Part shown: positions 59,465-64,000 of the stretch, one piece after another
How the letters are laid out: each line of letters opens with the position of its first letter
Position numbering within the stretch: the first letter of the stretch is position 1
NCBI RefSeq assembly: GCF_000025625.1
Contig: NC_013922.1
Span: 2,976,001-3,040,000 of the forward strand
Length of the DNA: 64,000 bases
From: Natrialba magadii ATCC 43099
GTDB lineage: Archaea; Halobacteriota; Halobacteria; Halobacteriales; Natrialbaceae
Direction: 5' to 3'
Translations under genes and position numbers: made by a program
Notes under the pieces: generated by a model
Seen by the model: the letters and a program-made list of their open reading frames with translations, nothing else
Database searches by the model: none
What the model was told of the DNA's origin: nothing

Positions 59465-59737
59465 ATGGCCAACTGTCACGTGTGCCACGAGCAGCTCTCC
59501 CTGCCGAACGCCTGCAATTACTGTGGAGAGTATTACTGCAGCGCCCACCGGTTGCCCGAGAACCATCAGTGTCCACACCTCGATCAGGTACAGACACTCG
59601 GTCCGGAATTTCGGCGCGGCGCAGCGGTCATCGACGGCGACACTGACGACAGCGATAGTAATCTCTCACGCGTAGTGATCGGCGCAGGCGTGGTGTTCAT
59701 CGCGATAATGCTCGTCGCGATGGTGCTCCTTCTCTGA
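59465..59737 (+). CDS. AN1-type zinc finger with C-terminal TM helix, 90 aa
   Basis: An N-terminal AN1-like finger with CHVC, CNYC, YYCSAHR and CPH cysteine/histidine spacing (about residues 4-37; ligands Cys4, Cys7, Cys17, Cys20, Cys25, His28, His34, Cys36), like the AN1 domains of eukaryotic ZFAND proteins. Then an acidic linker and a single C-terminal membrane helix (about residues 69-89). In archaea these proteins are of unknown role but are often found beside rhomboid proteases; no rhomboid is adjacent here. Confidence 0.88.
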   Translation: MANCHVCHEQLSLPNACNYCGEYYCSAHRLPENHQCPHLDQVQTLGPEFRRGAAVIDGDTDDSDSNLSRVVIGAGVVFIAIMLVAMVLLL

Positions 59738-59892
59738 GACGGTTTCCTGTCAGTCATTTCCGGCACAACCGCCGCACTGGTCGGGGTTGTAGTGGCCGAC
59801 GGCCGGAACCACTGTAGCTGGACTCGCTTGAGCGATCACGATCCCTATTGTTCACCCCGAGTGTAACTAACTACTACTCTCACAATCGATGT

Positions 59893-60120
59893 TTATGCGG
59901 GGCTCACCTCATTGTCAACCAGATACGCATCAATCGACCGGAACAGCAACTGCAGCCAGAACCAAAGCCCAATCACCCAGATAGGTATACCAGTACCAAC
60001 CATGGATTCAGCGAAAATAGCACCATTAAGACAGAGAATAAATAGAATCGTGGATCTCAGAAACAGCCAATTTGCGATATCTGATGATAATTGGGTCGAA
60101 TCTGGTTCAAATACGTCCAT
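59893..60120 (-). CDS. Small AT-rich membrane protein, 75 aa
   Basis: A short product with a hydrophobic N-terminal helix (about residues 18-38) and another (about 46-66), followed by a few polar residues. The gene is much more AT-rich than its neighbours, and its codon use differs, suggesting recent acquisition or relaxed constraint. An inverted repeat AGTTAAAAATTAACT at 60141-60155 lies just upstream, close to the expected TATA position. No homology can be claimed. Confidence 0.45.
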   Translation of the reverse strand: MDVFEPDSTQLSSDIANWLFLRSTILFILCLNGAIFAESMVGTGIPIWVIGLWFWLQLLFRSIDAYLVDNEVSPA

Positions 60121-60140
60121 GAAATGTATGTGAACATATT

Positions 60141-60155
60141 AGTTAAAAATTAACT
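60141..60155. promoter_or_regulatory. AT-rich palindrome upstream of small membrane protein
   Basis: AGTTAA, AAA, TTAACT is a perfect inverted repeat 20-35 bp upstream of the ATG at 60120. It overlaps where a TATA box would lie, so it may be the promoter, an operator, or both. Confidence 0.5.
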
Positions 60156-60342
60156 ACATTTTCCACTTTATATAGACAAGGCTCTCCAGGGTGGCAAATT
60201 GGATTACTTCCATCATATCCCTGAGGACTTACTTTGACGTGGTTGATCCACAATCCAGGGAGTAAACCATCTCTTCCACCTGCTGCGACATAGTATCGAT
60301 GACGCGCACAAACGAACTGGAGTCCAGTCGGACACTCAAGTA

Positions 60343-61596
60343 TTAGACTGGCGTTCCGAACGCGTACATCGTCTCGTGGGCCGTCACTTCGAGGTCGACG
60401 AAATCGCCCGGCTCGAGTCCGTACTCACTCGCGTTCTGCACGATAATCTGCCGGTAGGCGGCGTCCCGACACTTCACAGAGTCGGCAGTCCCCTGCTCGA
60501 CGACCAGCACGTCTTCACGTGTCTCGCCGACCATCTCAGCGTAGGCCTCGCCGACGAGTTCGCGCTTCGCCGCGCTCATCTCCTTCGAGCGGTCCTTCTT
60601 GACCTGGCCGCCGAGACCCTTCATTTCCGCCGCATCGGTGCCCGGCCGCTTCGAGAACCGCGTGACGTTGATCTTCTCCGGGCGCGTCTCGCGCAGCAGC
60701 GCCATCGACTGCTCGTGATCGTGGTCCGTCTCCGTCGGGAAGCCCACGATGAAGTCCGTCGACAGCGTCCAGTACTCGAGTACATCGTCGAACGTTTCGA
60801 TGACCTCGAGATACTCGCTTACCTGGTGCTGGCGGCGCATGTCGCCGAGGACGTCGTCGCTGCCGGACTGGACAGGGGCGTGCAGGAAGTCGTAGAGTTC
60901 GTCGTTGGCGGCGAAGACGTCTGCCAGCTCCTCACGGATGCCGTGGACGCCCTTGGGGTTGGCCATGCCGACGCGGACGCGAAAGTCCCCCTCGATGGCA
61001 CAGATTTCCTCGAGCAGGCGGTGGAGCTTTCGTTCGCCCTCGTCCCAGCCGTAGACGCCGGTGTCCTGGCCGGTAATGCGGATTTCCTTCGCGCCGGCGT
61101 GGATGAGCGCGCGGGCCTTTTCGACGTTTTCCTCGATTGAAGGGGAGTCGATCTTGCCGGTCGCCTTCTTCGTGATACAGTACGAACAGTCGGACATACA
61201 GCCCCGGGCGATGGGGAGGATGCCGACGACGCCGTCCAGAATCGGCTCGGCGTCGGGAGTCGTCGTCGGACACTCACCGTTGGTGACGGCCTCGGGGACC
61301 TCGTCCCAGTGCAGCACCTGCCCGTCGACGTCGGCCTGGGCGAACTCCTCGCCCTGCGCGAGGGCCATACAGCCGGTGATGAAGAGGTCTGCCGTCTCCG
61401 TGGAGAGCTCCTCAGCCCGGCGGAGCATGTTGCGCTCGGTCTTCTCGACGACGGTACAGGTGTTCAGAATGGCGACATCGGCCTCGTCCGGTCCGTCGAC
61501 CCGGTAGTGGCCGGCATCACGGAGCCGTCGCTCGATCTCGCGACTCTCTCCGCGATTGGACGTACAGCCGTACGTTTCGATGTGATACCGGGCCAT
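60343..61596 (-). CDS. tRNA t6A37 2-methylthiotransferase (e-MtaB/CDKAL1-type), 417 aa
   Basis: A radical-SAM methylthiotransferase. The N-terminal UPF0004 domain has YHIETYGCTSNRGES plus later cysteines in ILNTCTVVE and FITGCMAL. The radical-SAM motif is CMSDCSYC (about residue 142), and the SAM domain continues through TGQDTGVYGWDEG, RVGMANPKGV and HAPVQSGSDDVLGDM. A C-terminal TRAM domain (VGETREDVLVVEQGTA...) follows. It forms 2-methylthio-t6A at position 37 of tRNAs reading ANN codons. ATG 61596 (MARYHIETYGC) is the family start. Confidence 0.94.
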   Translation of the reverse strand: MARYHIETYGCTSNRGESREIERRLRDAGHYRVDGPDEADVAILNTCTVVEKTERNMLRRAEELSTETADLFITGCMALAQGEEFAQADVDGQVLHWDEVPEAVTNGECPTTTPDAEPILDGVVGILPIARGCMSDCSYCITKKATGKIDSPSIEENVEKARALIHAGAKEIRITGQDTGVYGWDEGERKLHRLLEEICAIEGDFRVRVGMANPKGVHGIREELADVFAANDELYDFLHAPVQSGSDDVLGDMRRQHQVSEYLEVIETFDDVLEYWTLSTDFIVGFPTETDHDHEQSMALLRETRPEKINVTRFSKRPGTDAAEMKGLGGQVKKDRSKEMSAAKRELVGEAYAEMVGETREDVLVVEQGTADSVKCRDAAYRQIIVQNASEYGLEPGDFVDLEVTAHETMYAFGTPV

Positions 61597-61734
61597 CGTC
61601 GTACACCGGTATCGGATCCGGGCGGCCAAAAGCCCGACGGATCACGGCCGCGGTGCACGCTGGCTCCAGCGAGTAGATGACCGTCACACAACATTTTTGG
61701 TAATTCACTGAGAACCTACAGAAAACTCCCCTCC

Positions 61735-62919
61735 ATGCGTCTTCGCCTCCGGATCGCTGCCGTCCTTGGCGTCTTCGTCGCGGTAAACGCCCTCTTCGTC
61801 CTCGCAGTCGTGTGGGCCTACGGCGTCTTGCTCCCGGCGATCGTCGGCGGCACGTTCGTCCTCCTCTCCGACGGCCGGCTTGCCCTCCGACTAGCCCAAT
61901 TTCCGGTCTCGTGGCCGACCGCCCTCCTCCTCGTCGGTCTCTTCCTCGCCGGGCAGCTCTACTACGGCTACCGGAGAGTGCTCGCACACACTGGCCAGCG
62001 CGCCGGCGAGCACGAAGCTAGAACAGACACCACCGACGACACGGACGACCACAACGTCGACCGCATCGTCCGGCGACTGTCGATGACCGCTGATATCCCG
62101 GAACCCACGATCCGCGTCGTCGACGACGACACTCCCAGTTGCTACACTATCGGCCGATTCACCGACGCAACCATCGTCGTCACGACAGGACTTATCGACC
62201 GCCTCGATGCAGCCGAACTCGAGTCCGTTCTCGCACACGAAATCGGCCACATCGCAAACCGGGACGTGACCCTGATGACGGTCACGACGCTCTTTCTGGA
62301 GATTACGGACCGGGTCTACCACAGTTCGATGCTCGCGCGGCGGGCGGTGTTGAATCCCGGCAGCCTCTCAGAGCAAGACCGGGCGGCGCTAACGTGGTTC
62401 CTGCCGCTCGTCGCGCTCACGTCGGTGTTCGTCGCGCCGATCCTCTGGCTGTTCCCGCGGGTGGCCGACTGGGCAACACGGACGCTCTCACAGACGCGTG
62501 AGTTCGCCGCCGACGCTGCGGCGGCTGAGATTACTGGCAACCCGCTCGCGCTCGCGACCGCACTGATCGACCTCACCGACGCATCGGAGACGCCCGCGAC
62601 GGACCTCCGGACAACCAAAATTCGTGCGCTGTGTATCGTCCCCTCGGAACTCGTGAACGGCCGCGAGGCGTCCGCACTGCCGGCGGTGTCGCCGCCAGCG
62701 GCCGACGAAGACCGAGACCGCGAACAGCGAGTCCGGGCGTGGCTCGACGGAACCACGCCAGCAACGGGCGATGAGACACCGGCTGAAACACAAACACAAA
62801 CACAAACACAAACACAAACGCATCCCGCAGTCGACGAACGTGTCGAACGACTCGCCGCGCTCGCGGCTGGCGAGGAACGAACTCGAGTACGAGTACGAAC
62901 GCAGGTGGGACGGACGTGA
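61735..62919 (+). CDS. M48-family HtpX-like zinc metalloprotease, 394 aa
   Basis: Two or three N-terminal membrane helices (about residues 5-25, 27-45, 60-80), then the ATDIPEPTIRVVDDD pre-catalytic region. The catalytic HEIGH is in VLAHEIGHIANRDVTLM (about residue 165), and the third ligand is in SQTREFAADAAAAEITG. Homologous to HtpX membrane protein quality-control proteases. The C-terminus has a Thr-Gln-rich low-complexity run from ACAAAC repeats (62790-62820). The stop overlaps the following GTG start by 4 bp (62916-62919), so the next gene is translationally coupled. Confidence 0.93.
   Translation: MRLRLRIAAVLGVFVAVNALFVLAVVWAYGVLLPAIVGGTFVLLSDGRLALRLAQFPVSWPTALLLVGLFLAGQLYYGYRRVLAHTGQRAGEHEARTDTTDDTDDHNVDRIVRRLSMTADIPEPTIRVVDDDTPSCYTIGRFTDATIVVTTGLIDRLDAAELESVLAHEIGHIANRDVTLMTVTTLFLEITDRVYHSSMLARRAVLNPGSLSEQDRAALTWFLPLVALTSVFVAPILWLFPRVADWATRTLSQTREFAADAAAAEITGNPLALATALIDLTDASETPATDLRTTKIRALCIVPSELVNGREASALPAVSPPAADEDRDREQRVRAWLDGTTPATGDETPAETQTQTQTQTQTHPAVDERVERLAALAAGEERTRVRVRTQVGRT
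62789..62819. repeat. ACAAAC hexamer repeat coding a Thr-Gln run in the M48 protease
   Basis: About five consecutive ACAAAC units encode alternating Thr-Gln near the C-terminus of the protease. The run is located after the last membrane-proximal region, so length changes would be tolerated. Confidence 0.9.
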
Positions 62920-64000
62920 GCGACGCGCGACGCATCCTGTTCGTCGCGGGGTGTCTCGTCTGCCTGCTCGCGGTCGCTAGCGCGTTACCGGCGGCCGATC
63001 CGCGACTCGATGCGCCGGGGAGCGAGGAGAATGTGACGACTGGAAGCTGGGACACACTCGTAGATCCCTTTGATCCGATGGCTGCGGTGACCAATACCTC
63101 GGTAACGGGCGGAGAGGGGTCCTCGGACACGGACACGGACACGGACTCGGACAGCACAGAAACCGACGAGCCGACCCGTGCAATCGAACTCGAGGGCGAT
63201 CCTGAACCGGGGAGCGAGCGGACGGTAACGGTCGAGGACACGGGTGCGTTCACGGAGCGGACGCTCACTGTCAACGGTGAGCACGCTGGCGAGACGGACC
63301 ACTTCGGGGAGGCCACGATCACCGTCCCCTACGCCGAGGAGATGACGATCGACGTCACCGAAACGGATCAATCAAGAACGTTCGATATCGACACAGCGGC
63401 CGCCATCGAGCACGAACCCGGTGCGGCACCGACCCGGGACCTCGAAATCGCGACGGCCGTCGGCTCGACGCCGGTCGCAAACGGAACAGTGTATATCGAG
63501 GACGAACGGGTCGGGACGACCGCCGAAAACGGCACGGCGACCGTTCCATTGCCGGAGAGTGCGGAGCCAACGACGGTTCGCGTCGAACGCGGCCCCGTAA
63601 CCGGTACAGAAACGATCGACGTGGCGGAGCCAACGGTCGAGTTCGCCTCGCCGCTGTTGCTCCCCGGCATGCCGGCTCCGGTGCACGTCTCTGCTGACGG
63701 TGCTGGGGTCCCTAATGCGAGCGTGTCGGTCGCCTCGGACGGTTCTGGGACGACTGGTTCGGATGGGACGACCTACGTCCGCCTTCCGTTCGACGACGAG
63801 GCGACGGTGACCACCACGCTTGGTTCGGAGACCGCAACGGCGACGGTAGACGACCTCTATCTTCGGCTGACCGCTATCGTCGTGATCGTTCCCGGATTCG
63901 TTCTCGGGGGAGTCCTGACGTATATACGGTACATCCCGTCCAGGCAGGAGCGGCGTCAACAGCGTCTCTCTGGCTTCTTCGTCGGACTTGCTGGCGCGTT
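62916..64000 (+). CDS. Membrane-anchored protein with large extracellular domain, partial at window end
   Basis: A GTG start at 62916 overlaps the M48 stop by 4 bp, and the frame stays open to the window edge (over 361 codons). The product has an N-terminal hydrophobic segment (about residues 6-24, FVAGCLVCLLAVASALPAA), an Asp/Thr/Ser-rich linker (SDTDTDTDSD), then a Thr-rich extracellular region of repeated beta segments. A membrane helix follows at about residues 322-342 (LTAIVVIVPGFVLGGVLTYI), before a basic cytoplasmic start. The order resembles the DUF4129/transglutaminase operon proteins of haloarchaea, but the decisive C-terminal part is off the window. Confidence 0.75.
   Translation, partial: MSDARRILFVAGCLVCLLAVASALPAADPRLDAPGSEENVTTGSWDTLVDPFDPMAAVTNTSVTGGEGSSDTDTDTDSDSTETDEPTRAIELEGDPEPGSERTVTVEDTGAFTERTLTVNGEHAGETDHFGEATITVPYAEEMTIDVTETDQSRTFDIDTAAAIEHEPGAAPTRDLEIATAVGSTPVANGTVYIEDERVGTTAENGTATVPLPESAEPTTVRVERGPVTGTETIDVAEPTVEFASPLLLPGMPAPVHVSADGAGVPNASVSVASDGSGTTGSDGTTYVRLPFDDEATVTTTLGSETATATVDDLYLRLTAIVVIVPGFVLGGVLTYIRYIPSRQERRQQRLSGFFVGLAGA

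Overview
The window is chromosomal DNA from an extremely halophilic archaeon, most likely of the Natrialbales type (Natrialba/Natronorubrum-like). The evidence is GC-rich DNA, very acidic predicted proteins, archaeal TATA boxes about 25-30 bp upstream of many ATGs with no leader (for example 24576, 25140, 46916, 54382), Tat-type signal peptides, and marker genes such as archaeal hmgA, a siroheme-decarboxylase fusion, RdfA and an archaea-specific SMC-related protein. No rRNA, CRISPR array, complete transposon or replication-initiator gene is visible. I cannot name the species.

Layout. Positions 1-7.2 kb hold a truncated TrpD-like transferase, a flavin amine oxidase, a fused AhbA/AhbB-like siroheme decarboxylase and a 1035-residue FAD/Fe-S dehydrogenase. 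From 7.6 to 20.9 kb lies a coherent acyl-CoA catabolic block: enoyl-CoA hydratase, 3-hydroxyacyl-CoA dehydrogenase, thiolase, acyl-CoA dehydrogenase, AMP-forming acyl-CoA ligase, TAXI-type TRAP transporter (fused permease plus lipoprotein), a divergently transcribed glutaryl-CoA dehydrogenase and an IclR regulator. Together these could take up, activate and oxidise a C5 dicarboxylate (glutarate-like) through crotonyl-CoA to acetyl-CoA; the substrate is inferred. From 21.3 to 24.2 kb an RdfA-family protein faces an archaeal SMC-like protein, a pairing linked to cell shape and chromosome or cytoskeletal control.

From 24.5 to 33.5 kb come a DUF3006 exported protein, two SDR oxidoreductases, a deacylase-like enzyme, cyclophilin, an XRE regulator with its DUF2178 membrane partner and a clear palindromic operator, a ferredoxin, tRNA-Leu(UAA) followed by a copy of its own 3' end (a possible integration scar), and an aldehyde dehydrogenase. 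The NAD de novo operon nadA-nadB-nadC occupies 33.7-37.3 kb. From 37.8 to 49.2 kb are an LLM flavin oxidoreductase, an AbrB/PIN toxin-antitoxin pair with a 25-bp palindromic operator, a GIDE-domain protein, a MacB-type permease, an amidohydrolase, hmgA, a zinc-ribbon/winged-helix protein, a cupin, an unusual Nramp-family transporter and several membrane proteins.

The 50.2-51.7 kb region contains two genes broken at the same point, next to a hairpin that looks like an IS200/IS605 remnant. The right end (51.7-64 kb) is mostly housekeeping: GNAT acetyltransferase, isocitrate dehydrogenase, isoaspartyl peptidase, type II methionine aminopeptidase, HIT hydrolase, glutaredoxin-like and redoxin-like proteins, an AN1 zinc-finger membrane protein, the archaeal/eukaryotic-type t6A methylthiotransferase, an HtpX-like M48 protease and a partial secreted/membrane protein. 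Simple-sequence repeats are frequent in both intergenic DNA (12989, 37650, 48276) and coding DNA (TRAP permease, amidohydrolase, M48 protease).
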